From Nymphaea colorata (Eukaryota; Streptophyta; Magnoliopsida; Nymphaeales; Nymphaeaceae), in NCBI RefSeq assembly GCF_008831285.2, contig NC_045145.1, positions 7,748,802 to 7,812,801 on the forward strand: a stretch of 64,000 nt of DNA, read 5' to 3'. Below are positions 25,030 through 36,829 of the stretch, piece by piece (the stretch's first letter is position 1; the number at the start of each line of letters is the position of its first letter). Under the pieces are notes generated by a model. It made no database searches, was not told the DNA's origin, and saw nothing but the letters and a program-made list of their open reading frames with translations. Both the position numbers and the translations under genes were made by a program.

Positions 25030-25506
25030 TGTTGAAAATAAACAATGATGGAACATTGTACCTTATGTTGTACACAATGAACTTGGAAAACAACTTTTGT
25101 ATTAGAAGAGGAGAGCACTCATACAACTCACAACACCCACAAGATAAGGAACTTACATTTGGTACAATATGCACATTCCCAATCATATTTATAAGACCTC
25201 AAGACTGTAACTAGTGACTCACAACTTCCATCATAATGATGGCCAAACTAATGTCATAAATCACATTACATTCATGACATAAAAAAAAATATTAAAAAGA
25301 ATATTAAAACATAAGTTAAGTGTAAACCATAATGGCCATGAACCTTGGCAACTCAAATTCACATACCTAAACCATATTAGAAAAATAAAATTGCTACACA
25401 TTAATGTAGTACTTAATTTTTTAACTCCCTTATACATTATTGTGCATTACTATAAAATGAATTTTAAACTCCTTGCATGTTCATCCATTTGCATCATGTT
25501 TTAATA
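25030..25506 (-). repeat. 5' LTR of copia element B
   Basis: Begins TGTTGAAAATAAACAAT and matches 21175-21648 throughout. It is followed by GTTGT, the probable target duplication. Confidence 0.88.
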
Positions 25507-25511
25507 GTTGT

Positions 25512-26372
25512 TACAATAAAGGAGAATACCTTTCTGAACCACTCATGCAATCGAAATAGCATATCATCAATCTAAATGATGGCCAGTTCCTTGGAAAGAA
25601 GAGCTTACCTTTCAGACCCAGTATTTTGTTTGCCAGGACTTAGAAAAGTGGCCGGTCACTAGTTTCAGATTCCGAGAAAAGGGAACAAAGAGAAAAATGG
25701 ATGAATAAAACGATGAAATAGATGAAAAATCCTTTCGTTAGGTGGAAAACAAAGATGAAAGAGGAGCACATACAAACAGACGCAAAGGAAAAGGAAAAAA
25801 AAAAAACAGCTCAAAGCTAAAAATGAAAAATGTGTCAGTACCTGTATCAGCGATCACCAATCACTCCTTCAGCTTCTTAGAAACGAGCAATCATCCAGCT
25901 TGGAGAGGCAATCACCGAACACCAAAGGTGATCACTAGTATTGGAAGAAAAGACCTTCACACGAGAGGAAGGAGGGAGCAGAAAAAGACGGTATAACATG
26001 GGAGATTGTAAATTTCACAGGTACGCAAGAAGAAACTACGTTTGGAAATGGGATGCAACGGTTTTATCTTGTTTGTAATGAAAGTTACAGTCTAACACTT
26101 CAGGTAATGCTTTTGTAAAGCCTCAAACACCCCATGCTTTCCTAACGCAACTGACCATCCACGTTAGATAAAGTGGTACACCCAAATGATTTCCTAACAC
26201 AATGTGCAGCTGTGTTGCTAAAATATGCATTGTCCAAGCTTTCCCTTATGCACTCTAAGTTTGCGTTAAACAACATAATTTAGTGACACACTTGAAATTT
26301 GGGTTGGAGAAAGCCTACATTATAACAACCATTGCTTCTATTGTGTTGCAATATATCATAATTCTTGTAGTG
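25512..26372. other. No gene; CACTA-like right end
   Basis: The segment ends in ATTCTTGTAGTG at 26372, a typical right end of a CACTA element. Before it are repeated words related to CCTAACGCAA, CGTTAGATAAAGTG and CCTAACACAATGTG (26140-26290), as in CACTA subterminal regions. No matching left end was identified. The Lys-rich 84-codon frame at 25742-25996 is not recognised. Confidence 0.35.
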
Positions 26373-26834
26373 ACTGTTGAATGTGGAGACCACACATGGG
26401 TTTGATGTGAATGATGAATGGATTGCATGATGACTCGGATTTTATGTAGAGTGAGAAACTAATAGGCTGGTTCTGATCTGTACTGCTATTTGTCAGGGCA
26501 GGTTCTGTCCAGCCCTGGGGTACCTATTCTTGGGTCTTTATAATACTAAATATTTATTTCTGTTGTTATTTGATGTGCTACATCTTCTGTCCTAAGTGAG
26601 ATCGGCTAAGTATCGGTCAAAATTTTAATCCTAGCCCCTTGCTGCGTCCATACTCACTAGCTTTCCTCAGGCACACCTATTTGTTGTTCAATGAATATAT
26701 GATAGTCTCTATCTGAGTGGAGAGATATCTGGGGTGGGGTTCTATCTAACTACCACCACAACTACGGTCCCTACCAAATCTTTGGAGCCTTCAGCTTTTC
26801 GGTTATCATTAGTCGTGACTTTCTTTTTTATCCA

Positions 26835-27967
26835 TGCATTTGTCGGCTTTCTGGCACATCCTTTGTTGGGTCAAAGATTTCGACGAGTGTAGTTCTGTAG
26901 GACCTCCTATCAATACTTTTGCTGTTGATTTCTATGATAAAAACCGTTGGTTAACTCAAATTGTTAGTCAAGTTGAGACCATTACCAAAAAAGAGATGTA
27001 ATTGAAATACGAAAAAATGAAAACAAATAAAGAATTCTGTTAGAATAACAAATCAAACAAAATCGGCTACAAAATAACCTCGTGTATTAACGTAAGTTAA
27101 CTAAAACGAACCTGCCGCATATGCCGACAGAGACTATTGTATTCTTGATCTTCTCGATGCAACTTGGGCAATCCAATTTTGCCTTGACCACTACTTAGTA
27201 AACCTGAAATATCATTAGAAAACTAGAGAAAGGCGTGAAGATCTTGTTGATAATGAATTAAGGCATGGCAACAATGCTGCATGACTTTAGGATGTGGAGC
27301 ACCCAGCGCTATTATTCTCTGTATTTTAGAGGAGTGGACATCTGATTGCCTTGGATCTCATTTTCAAGATCTTGCTTAATGCGTAGGACTTGCCTTCACA
27401 CCTTCTCAGTTACCATCCATGTCTCTGGCTTTCAAGGTTCTTAAAGCAAACAATAGGAGACCCGCTGTCTGGAAGAGTCGGGAACTTTAAGGCTTTTTTG
27501 GCAAAGAGAACAGTTTGTAACTATAGTATGAATCTGCTCCAAAGGTTGAGATAGATTTATGAAACACATAAAAAAAAAAAAAAGTGTTAACATGAATCTG
27601 TCTGAGGAACAGTTACAAACTGTTCTAACCCTTTAAGCAAACATCAGCTACACCAGATCCAGGCATCCAGCTGCCTGAAATCATCGCCAATCAAATGCAA
27701 AGCAGATCATCCCTTGGGATCCATGACCATGCTCTTCACTTGTTGGTCACAGTACCCTCTGGTCTGCGGGGCCTAGGCTTATATATATTAATGCATATTC
27801 CTCTTACTCTAACCTTAGTTGGTTGTCACTGGCTGTCTGGTTTGTTGCAGGTCTTGTTACACGGCTAGCTACAGAGCTTAGCAGAATTCGAGAAATAGAC
27901 GCTAGAACTGATGAACAAGCAAGGACTATTGTTAATATGGCCGAATCTAACTGCAAACGTTGGACGT
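26835..27967 (-). pseudogene. HMA-domain gene copy 0 (pseudogene)
   Basis: Three exon relics match the two HMA copies downstream in the cluster. Exon 2 (27116-27203, 88 bases as in both other copies) encodes KAKLDCPSCIEKIKNTI, the metal-binding CxxC loop of an HMA domain, but its third codon is TAA and its donor is GC instead of GT. Exon 3 begins at 26931 with EINSKSIDRRS and LVEIFDP, then loses the segment before the expected KICQKAGKC and falls out of frame. The exon-1 position (27959-27967) reads ACG TCC AAC where the sisters have ATG TCC/TCT AAG, so both start codon and splice junction are lost. The interval between exons 1 and 2 is about 750 bases against about 180 in the sisters, so extra DNA has inserted. 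No proline-rich tail is visible. Confidence 0.85.
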
Positions 27968-28820
27968 TATGGATAGGACGGTTCAATTCACAGATGCATT
28001 ATGGGTGAATGGGAGGTTATCGTGCCGCCCAAACGAGAGGCAAGAGCCGAACCCATTCCTTCCTCTTGTCATATTATTGATATGATGGATTGTGTAGGGA
28101 TTTGTGCATTTCAAGCACCTCCGGCCTTTGGTACAATACGTAATGATACCAGAAGATTGCGTCTGATTCTACAAGCACTTTGGCAATATATGTTTGGAAT
28201 TTTTGCTTTAGCCGCCCTCATTATACTTTTTTCATACTCTCGGTCAGATGGATAATTTTTTATGGTGACGAAGGTTCATATAATAATTGCATTTTTGATA
28301 TATGATTTCATCCTGCATTATTGTTATTGGGTCCTGCATTTTGCTTTTTCCTAGTCGCCCTCATTATATTTTTACTCCAATGTGTCTGGCATGCCTAGTG
28401 GCAGAAATATACTACCATGACATTTTGTTTGTTTGCCCTCCGTTGTGGAACCTTGAACTACCTAACTCCCCAACATAGGACGAGTCTTTCAACTTTATTT
28501 GGCTTTAGAAAGGAGACGTCAGGTGCGGAACCAGGGTATCACTATTGGGGGGCATAGTGGTCATACGACATTTCAATTAAAAAATTTTAAAAAATTCTTT
28601 ACGGGGACAACCCTTATTGTTGAAAAGTTTTATAAGGGCCACATTTATAATTTTAAAAAGTTTTATACACAAAATTTAATTTTCCAAACCATGACGGGGG
28701 GAGGGGGACAATAGCCCCTGCCACACCCCCGGCGCCGTCCATCCCTGCTTAACCTCAATTCGACGGACAGTCAGATATAATCTACTTTATAAACTAGTGC
28801 ATCATGTGCCCGACATATAT
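27620..28820. repeat. Duplicated flank, copy 1 (pairs with 48810-49690)
   Basis: Sequence runs such as GGGATCCATGACCATGC, CAGTACCCTCTGGTC, ACCATGACATTTTGTTT and ACCTCAATTCGACGGACAG reappear in the same order, slightly changed, at 48810-49690. This copy additionally contains the MITE at 28520-28747 and the relic first exon of HMA copy 0. Confidence 0.8.
28520..28747. mobile_element. hAT-like MITE inserted in duplicated flank
   Basis: Begins CAGGTGCGGAACCAGG and ends GGCGCCGTCCATCCCTG, a loose inverted repeat of the CAGNGGCGGANCCAG class, with an AT-rich middle and a G-rich run before the right end. The matching flank near 49560-49580 lacks it, which supports insertion after the duplication. 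No clear 8-bp duplication is visible. Confidence 0.5.
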
Positions 28821-29673
28821 ATGCTCAATGGATCATAAAAATACATAAAAACACTTGGCTGACATAAGAATACGTACAATTAATAATCTTTGCAGAGTTG
28901 TTATGTGCGATGCGAGGTCTTTGGTGTAGCAATCAGCCTGTTGAGTTGTATACAATATATCACATCCATAACCTACCGCGCCATAGTTTGTTTCTTCTTC
29001 TTTTCTCATTTATTCGGTTCAGCTTATTCATCTGATCAGCTCAGTTATTCAGTACAGCTACTTATCTTTGGATAGACAAGCCGCGTTTGTGCTCATGAGC
29101 AGGACATTAGGGCAGACATGCAATTCTTGCCTGGCGTGTCGTATTAAAGAGCGCAATAGGCATAGGTGAACGCATGCATTTTGCTAGTGTTTCACATTAA
29201 TTAATACAATTACCCATGAACCAGGCAATATGATCCTCTCTCCAATTAAATTTTGATTCTGTGTGGCAAGCATGAGGCAGAAGTCTTACTAGGACTGCAC
29301 CATGGGAAAGCTGAAGATGGTAGGCTTGGGACTTGATCCATCCAACATTCGTCAAATTGTCAGTACTCTTCACTTTCCCCTCTTTTTAATTAACTTGAAC
29401 TTGCTAATTATCCTTCATATATACTGGATTTAGTGCTGATTTTCAATTTTTTCATTCAATAATGTTTTATAAGCATAAAAACTATGACAAATGAAATATT
29501 ATATCAAACAATTTGATCCAAATTGACATGTTCCTTGCATAGACAGCAACAAAAACAGCCACACTGCCACATAGCTACCTCAAAGTCCAGCATGCACATA
29601 GGCCCATACTCGACATGATGAGGTTATTCATCAAACTTATACACAAGGCATACGTACGTAGGGCACCAATTTT

Positions 29674-30560
29674 TTACATGGTTTTGCATGTCGATTCTTC
29701 TTTTCTGATGACAACACAGTGACAAGAACCACGTCCCTGGCTGCTACAGCAACAGCCACCAGTCCTGTTTCTGCATCCACACTGAGGTGGACCGCAGTGG
29801 CAGCAGCCCACCGACGCAACAGGTGGACATGCAATGATTTGCTGCTGCAGGGCTGTTACCGGTGGTGGTGGTGGTGGTGGACATGGAGGAGGTGGGGGTG
29901 TGACGACCACCACTACCACCTGGGTGTTGTTTGCCACCTTCTCTTGTGTTGACACCGGCTGTGTTACTACCTCCGACGCCCTCGATGACTTCGACGCATT
30001 TGCCGGCTTTCTCGCATATCTTTTTTGCCACCTTCTCCGGATCAAAGACTCCAACCAGTGTGATCTTGTTGGACTTCCTATCAAAAGTTTTGCTGTGGAT
30101 TTCTGTGACGAAGAAATGACGTTTTTCAGTGAAATAGGCAATCAACTTGATCGACCGTGACCAACAAAAGAAATACGATTGAAACAAGAAATAAGAAGAA
30201 GTACCATATCAGAATAGCAAACTTAGCGAAAAAAGCACAAGCTGGGAATCATCGATCTATTACTTATATTGAACTGAACGTACCGCATGCACACAGAGAG
30301 CAGATTGCATTCATGATCTTCTCAGGGCAGCCGGGGCAATCCAATTTTGCCTTCATCTCCATTTTGTAAACCTGACATTTCACGAGATCAATGGTGAAAG
30401 AGATAAAGAATTTTATATATGCATATATAGACACACAGAGAGACCACAAAATTCATGTTAAAAGAAAAATTATTTTAAACAAAAGATCAGCATCCTAACG
30501 TATATATGATTAATAACATGCTAACATGGCTGAGTCAAGCTAACCCCAAACCTTGGACAT
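29674..30560 (-). pseudogene. HMA-domain gene copy 1, one-base frameshift
   Basis: Three exons with good splice sites: 30552-30560 (MSK), 30284-30371 and a third from 30102. Exons 1-2 and the start of 3 encode one HMA domain: VYKMEMKAKLDCPGCPEKIM with the CxxC metal-binding pair, then FDRKSNKITLVGVFDPEKVA and KKICEKAGKC. Compared with the intact copy at 49910-51074 there is one extra base near 29976-29984. Without it the frame runs into a proline-rich stretch, then a Cys-rich tail ending in CKTM at 29674, a CaaX-like end as in isoprenylated HMA proteins (HIPPs). As the DNA stands, the HMA frame continues into unrelated Gly/Thr-rich residues and stops at 29744 (151 codons before the stop). Total exon length, 526, is one more than a multiple of three. 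A one-base assembly error would make this a normal gene of about 174 residues. Pi21-like/HIPP proteins bind metals and act in stress and disease responses. Confidence 0.8.
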
Positions 30561-30632
30561 TGTGGATTGACCAGAATAACGTAACTTGAGAACTTGGAGA
30601 TTGGTATGGAGAATTCTGCAGAGATGCTGCAG

Positions 30633-30641
30633 AATAAATAG
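30633..30641 (-). promoter_or_regulatory. Probable TATA box of HMA copy 1
   Basis: CTATTTATT on the minus strand lies about 73 bases before the start codon. The same word is at the same distance in the intact copy, inside otherwise diverging upstream DNA. Confidence 0.45.
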
Positions 30642-31154
30642 GGAGTCTTGCATTCCAAGCACCTTTCAACGATCGACAGATGTCATGTGGCTGAACATGT
30701 AATGACATCAGAAGATGACGTCTCAATCCTGAAGCACTTTGGATTCCATACTCCCAATCAGGAGAGCACCTTGGCCAGTAAAAAAAAGGGGGCGCCCCTG
30801 CAAGGGAAAAAAAAGGGAAGGAAGAAGACTTCGGCCCTTCTTCAGGTGGCTTCCGCTCTCCCGAATCTTGTCCAAAACAAATACCTCCACTATTTCCATT
30901 TGACAGCAGAAACCATGCACTCAATGTCTCTAATCCAGCCGGATTTCCTGCACCAAGTCATAAGGAAAAATCTAATCTATAAAAAGGAAAAGTAAAGAGA
31001 GAGGATCCTACACAACTGGAGAAAATATATCGAACTCCCATTATCAAGGAAGTGATAAAGAAACTGTCTCGATCAAATCTGTAAAACAAAATATAAATCT
31101 GATCCCTTAATTCTTTCTCTTTTTCGTGAACAATGAAACGGAACAAGAGAAAGA

Positions 31155-31562
31155 TGTTGGAACTTTGCGAAGAATCAAGATAGCGTACAAACGAAAATGC
31201 AAAAATCGAATTACATTCATAGATTCATGTGTTCCATAGGGCGGAAGTAAAACCTGTAGAGGCGACCGCCGACTGAATATCGGTGGCTGTTGGAAGAACG
31301 GATACAGTCCCCATAGAGTCGTTACCCAACGGAGGTAGCGGCGGCGGCGACGGCAATGGGTTTCTCTCCTCAGTCATAGCAGCCCAGTGATGGGGATAGG
31401 CAATTCACGTATGACTAAGGGGACCGATTATTCAGACGGTAAAAAAACTGAATGTGTCTCACACCATCACAAGACACGAGTCTTGTATTTATACTTAAGG
31501 GTCCGAAATGAATATGGACCCGCATCGATGCAGGACTATCCAGATATGGGTAAATCCCAACA
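31155..31562 (-). repeat. 3' LTR of copia element C
   Basis: 408 bp, TG...CA. It contains a GGC-rich run near 31338-31354 and, on the minus strand, the TATA-like GTATAAATA at 31486-31494. Confidence 0.95.
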
Positions 31563-31764
31563 ATCTCCCACTAGTCCAAGTGGATATCAACGGCAAACAA
31601 AATTGGATGGATTGGCCTTAAAATCCACTCCAAGGTCTCACCTTTGTTATCTTACACAACTTCTCAATAAACAAATGAGAATACAAAATAAATAAACAAC
31701 AAACTTAGTGAGAATCAACAAACTGTATGTGATCACATTCGTAAATGTTTGTTTAATAGTGCGT

Positions 31765-33300
31765 TTACATTGAACTACACAAACCCATCCTCTTAACATG
31801 TTCAGAAAACATATCAGATGCTAGCGCTTTAGTAAGGGGATCTGCAACCATTTTTGTAGTTCCAATATGTTGAATACACACTAGTTGATTCTCTGTCCTT
31901 TCCTTAACAACAAAATACTTAAATTCCATATGCTTACAAGAAGTATTACTTTTGTTGTTGTTGGAAAAAGACACTGCAACTTCATTATCACAGTGAACCT
32001 TAAGTGGTCTATCAATAGATTCCACTATCTTGAGCTGTGAAATGAAATTTTTTATCCAAATTGCCTGCGATGTAGTCTCATATAATGCAATAAATTATGC
32101 TTCCATGGTATGAGCAGCAGTCACAATCTGCTTTTTGCTCCCCCATGAGATGGCACCTCCTGATAGAAGGAAAACAAAACCAGTAGTAGACTTTCTACTA
32201 TCAGTACATCCTCCAAAATTGGTGTCAGAGTAGCCAATCACTTCTAAATGGTCCACATTGCGATATGTCAACATGTAATCTTTTGTCTCTTACAAGTATC
32301 GCATGACTCTCTTTACGGCCTTCCAATGTGTCATGCCTAGATTAGATTGAAATCTACCAAGCATACCAACAGCAAAGAAAATGTCAGGCCTAGTGCAAAT
32401 CTGCGCATATTGCAAGCTGTCAACCGCTGATGCATATGGAATGTTGATCATTTGTGTCTTTTCAAATTCGTCATTTGAAAATCATTTAGGCTCAATTTAT
32501 CACCTTTAGCTATGTGTGCCGAAATAGGAGAACAATTCTCCATCTCGTATCTTTTAAGTACTTTATTGATGTATGCTGATTCGGAGAGACTTAAAATACA
32601 CTTAAGTCTGTCTCAATGAATCTCAATGCCAAGAATATATGAAGCCTCACCCATGTCCTTCATCTCAAATTGAGATGCAAGAAAATGTTTGGTCTCTATT
32701 AGCAATTGAAGATCATTTGAAGCAAGTAAAATGTCATTCACATATAAAGTTAAAATCATGAACTTACTCCCAAATGTCTTAAGATACACACATCGATCAA
32801 TGATGTTTTCTGTAAATCCAAAAGTCGTAATGACTTTGGAAAACTTAATGTACCATTGACATGAGGCTTGTTTAAGTCCATAAATCTCTTTAGTAAGCTT
32901 GCAAACCAAATGATCTTTGTCACTCTCATAAAACCCTTGAGGTTGATCTATATATACCTCTTCGTTCAAATCACCATTCAAGAAAATCATTTTCACATCC
33001 ATCTGGTGTAGCTAAGTCAAAATGAGCTACAAGGGAAAGAACAATCCTCATTGACTATTTAGTAGAGACAGGTGAATATGTCTCATTATAGTCAATGTCC
33101 TTCATTTGTGTGAATCATTTAGCAACTAATCTTGCCTGTATCTTTCTATGTTGCCTTTAGAGTCCCTCTTGGTCTTATAAACTCATTTACACCCTATAGG
33201 TTTTACTCCATTAGGCAACGATATAAGGCTCAGGCTTTTAGCCATAGAGTCAATCTCTTCTTTTATCGCATTAATTCAATACATATTGTTTGCTTTCATC
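31765..33300 (-). pseudogene. Copia C reverse transcriptase and RNase H (broken)
   Basis: The RT piece at 32613-33002 reads MDVKMIFLNGDLNEEVYIDQ, PQGF, LVCKLTKEIYGLKQASCQWY and LYVNDILLAS. The catalytic YVDD is changed to YVND, which would abolish polymerase activity. A connection region follows with CTDSRKSTTGFVF near 32200. RNase H at 31765-32025 reads VHCDNEVAVSFSNNN, KHMEFKYFVVKE and HIGTTKMVADPLTKAL, ending GLCSSM just inside the 3' LTR side. Frames between these pieces are shifted, and the start of RT near 33002-33270 is degenerate. Confidence 0.9.
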
Positions 33301-34829
33301 GACTTCAATAAATGTGAAAGGATCATCATCAATATCTATGAAATCACTGGACTCTTGTAAGTATACCACATAGTCTGATGATATGGCAGATCTCCTGACT
33401 CTTGTAGATCTACGAATAGGTAATTGATCATTTTCAATTTGTATGTCTACATCATGTTTGTGTTCATCAGTATGATCTACATTTAATTCATCTGGATCTG
33501 ATGCATTACATGTATGATTTGCATTCATGTCATCATGAGAAATAGCATAATCATACACATTTACATTCTCTTTAGTAGGTCTACACTCAGTACCGTGTAT
33601 TTTCTCAAAAGTGAGGTTTTGTAATGCATCTAATCCAAATGAGTCATCTTCCAGGAATTTAGCTTTATCTGTTTCCACAATATGTATTATATGAGATTGA
33701 CAATAAAACATATAGTCTTTCGATCTTTCTGGAAAACCAATAAAGAAACCACTAGTTGTTCTAGGATCAAAGGCTTTTATGCAGGGGTTATACAATTTAA
33801 CTTCAGCAGGGTATCCCCATATGTGCATATAAGAGAGAGAAGGTTTCCTACCTGTCCACAACTCGTAAGGAGTTGTGGGAACAGCTTTAATAGGAACCCT
33901 ATTTTGGATATGCACTGCTGTCCTGAGAGCTTCACCCCACAAAGTTAGAGAGAGAGTTGAATAATTTGACATAGCTCGAACAATTTCTTTAAGCGTACGA
34001 TTTCTTCTTTCAGCAACACTATTTTGGTAGGCGCTGCCTAGCATAGTGTATTGAGGCACAATATCTTCTTCCTTTAGAATGGTCTCTCCCTTTGTCCCAT
34101 CTCAGTGAACCTGCCATAGTATTCACCACCTCTATCTGATCTGACTATCTTGATAACTTCACCGGTTTGTTTCTCTACTTCTTTCTTATAATCCTTAAAA
34201 ACTTGACACACATCGGATTTTTCAAAGATTAAGTCGAGATACAAATACCGAGAATAGTCATCAATAAAGGTGACAAAATACTTTTTGCATGTGTAACAAG
34301 GAGGGAAAGGTCCACAAACATCTGTGTGAACAATTTTTAATCTCTTAGTACATCGCTCAACACCTTCTTTATATATGTTAGTTTGCTTTGCCTTTATGCA
34401 ATCTACACATATGCCGTTATCTGTAAAATCAAGAGATCGTAAGATCCCTTCATTTATGAGTCTCTTTATTCTCTTCTCAGAGATATGAGACAATCGGCGG
34501 TGCCATAGCATGTACGAATCATCTTTTATGATGCTACGCTTATTGCCAATTATACAATGACTAGAAACCAACGATTCAGGAGATTGGATCTTCACATTCA
34601 ACTTGTATAAACCATCACACAAAATAGCGGAACCAATTTCAACAAGATCTTTATAAATGAACATCTTTGAATTCTCAAACTTTAAGTAGAAATCAAATTT
34701 GTCCAGTCTTGATACAGAAATTAAGTTTCTACTATATGAATGAACAAAGAAAACATCATGAAGATCCAAAACAAAGCCAGTATCAAGCCTAATCTGGCAT
34801 TCTCCTATAGCTTTTACATGTGAGCGCAT
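33271..34829 (-). pseudogene. Copia C pre-integrase and integrase (broken)
   Basis: The 34074-34829 frame carries the end of the protease/linker (HDVFFVHSYSRNLISVSRL), the pre-integrase domain (DSYMLWHRRLSHISEKRIKR, CVDCIKAKQTN) and the integrase core (VHTDVCGPFPPCY, FVTFIDDYSRY, IVRSDRGGEYYGRF) with its first two acidic residues. After a frameshift the 33271-34059 frame continues with SAYQNSVAERRNRTLKEIVR (including the third catalytic Glu), AVHIQNRVP, TPYELWTGRKPSLSYMHIWG and the acidic linker towards RT (PIRRSTRVRRSAISSDYVV). These two long frames are among the best-preserved transposon coding stretches in the window. Confidence 0.93.
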
Positions 34830-34854
34830 TTTGTTTCTTGATAAAATGCTTCTT

Positions 34855-35725
34855 TCATGTAGAGTTGGTTCCCTTTTTGCTCAAAAAGTCCTGCAAAGAA
34901 TTGGCAATATGCACAGTAGTACCAGAGTCAATCCACCAGCTATTAATAGGAACATGTAACATATTACTCTTAAGTGAAACAAACGATATATTACATTTCT
35001 TCTCTAACCAATTCTTGTACTTGATGCAATTTGACTTCTTATGCCCCTTTTTCTTACAAAAGAAACACTTTATAGGAGCTAAGTTAATCTGCATAGTTTG
35101 AGAAGAATTTTGATTTGTTGGCTTCTTCTTGACACTCCTTTTCATTGAACTTTTCTTTATGTCAATTTTACCAGCCCCAGAGTGAGAAACTGTATGTGTG
35201 CTTTGCAACTTCTCACCCTTCATTCTTTCCTCCTCTTCAATACACTTAGACATCAATTCATTGAATGTCCATTCAAAATTATATGTGTTATAACTGATCT
35301 TAAAATGAGTATATTCAGCTGGTAAGGACATCAAAGTAAAGAATACCAAGAAAGATTCAGAAATAGTCAACTTCATGTCATTCAATTGAGAAGTTATGTT
35401 CCTCATTTCTAACATGTGCTGGCGAATGTTACCCACTCCTTGATATTTCATAGATATTAACTTTGACATTATGATTGCAAAAGCAACAAGCTTAGTGAGA
35501 GCTGACAAACTGAGCCTCAACTGCATCCAAGAACTCTTTCACCGTTCTACAAGATGGGATAGCACTGCGTATGTTCTTAGCGACCCTTGATTGCAAAAAC
35601 AACAAGCTTAGTCGGTTAGAACGCTCCCACTTGTCAAAGTATACTGTTTCATTATGTGTATTTTGTGGTGTAAGAGGTGGTGGTTCAAGGCGTCTCAAAG
35701 CCATATCCAAATGCATATACTCCAA
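34855..35725 (-). pseudogene. Copia C gag, zinc knuckle and protease start (broken)
   Basis: The 35492-35725 frame starts gag (DMALRRLEPPPL, DKWERSNRLSLLFLQSRVAK). After a frameshift the 34855-35526 frame carries the rest of gag (YQGVGNIRQHMLEMRNITSQ, FTLMSLPAEYTHFKISYNT), a CCHC zinc knuckle CFFCKKKGHKKSNC, and the start of the aspartic protease with WWIDSGTTVHIANSLQDF, where DSG is the active-site motif. It ends at a stop 26 bases before the next frame opens. Confidence 0.9.
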
Positions 35726-36529
35726 TGTAAATACAACATTTTCTTTTCATTCAGCATAATTGGAATCATCAAGTAAAGGGATAGTATTGGAGCCATTAAA
35801 ATAAATTTGAACCAGGAACTGAGATGACAAAAGAAATCAATAAGTTGACTTGCATTATATGAGACAAACTATATGAAACAGTAAACTAATTAAAAAATGC
35901 TCTTTATGTCTACTATTTCCAAGACAAATACCAGGGGTCATTAGGATACTACTTTGGTAATATTCTTAATACTCTCACGTATTCCGTCTTAACTTTATCT
36001 AGTAAAACTAGGAAATGTAAATTCAAACTATAGTAAAGCATAACACCTTTGGGTGTAATATGACACAACTATGTAAGGATCTATTTTTCTATTTTACTCT
36101 ACTTATTCTCTTGAACATAACACACTACCTTTGGGTAATTATGTTACTTCAAATGAGAATAAGTACAACATGAACAATAATGTGCTTTTAAATCATGCGT
36201 AATTACTTTGGTGAGGTATGACATGATTTAACTAATTATAGGCTCTTTACATTACCATTATCATACAAACTTTATGATCATGCAACAAAATCAACTTTAG
36301 TATAATCTTAAATAAAACATGATACAAGAATATGACATAATAACACATATATATAAAAAGATGAAATACATGGATCATTTCTGCATAATCAACTTAATGC
36401 TATCTAAATTCTTTATTACTACTCCATAAAACATAATGAATCGGTCCCGTATCGATCTAACATGATGGAACCAATTCATTAAACACCATAAATGGACATA
36501 ACACTACATATACAAGCTTCCTCTAGCTT

Positions 36530-36790
36530 AAAACTGGTCCCGTATCAGTCCTAAATAGACTGAACCGGTGGAAAAACTAGATAAACCGGTCAAGAAACGG
36601 GCAAAAAACGAGTTAAAATCAATTGTACCGCTCAAAAAGTTCTTCGAGTCATTTCAGAATTGAAAGAACTGGTCTTATAAGCTGAGAACCAGTCCAGAAC
36701 CGGTCTGGAAATGAAAGGAACCGGTTTCAAACAACTCTGAACCGGTACGGAACTGGTCGAACCGGTTTAAGCTTAATGGGCCTGGATTGG
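36530..36790. repeat. ACCGGT-word cluster
   Basis: Within about 260 bases there are at least seven copies of ACCGGT or AACCGG-type words plus several one-base variants (AACTGG, ACCAGT), spaced irregularly at 10-40 bases. ACCGGT is its own inverse complement, so the cluster is symmetric. Confidence 0.75.
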
Positions 36791-36829
36791 GTCCGTTAGA
36801 ACCCGACCCGGACCCGCCCGAATAGGTCG

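Larger units (their letters stand above)
21175..25506 (-). mobile_element. Ty1/copia retrotransposon B with both LTRs
   Basis: Two direct repeats of about 475 bp bound the element (21175-21648 and 25030-25506). The bases outside are GTCGT and GTTGT, a 5-bp duplication with one mismatch. The coding strand is minus, so the right copy is the 5' LTR. Just inside it lies a primer-binding site for initiator tRNA-Met, and just inside the left LTR a purine tract (AGAGGGAG on the minus strand). At 4.3 kb it is shorter than an intact copia, with internal deletions and many stops. The outer LTR ends read TG...TA in both copies. Confidence 0.88.

Noticed and set aside
28001-28255. 84-codon plus-strand frame with a hydrophobic end
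   Set aside because: It lies in duplicated HMA promoter DNA and is not conserved in the second copy.
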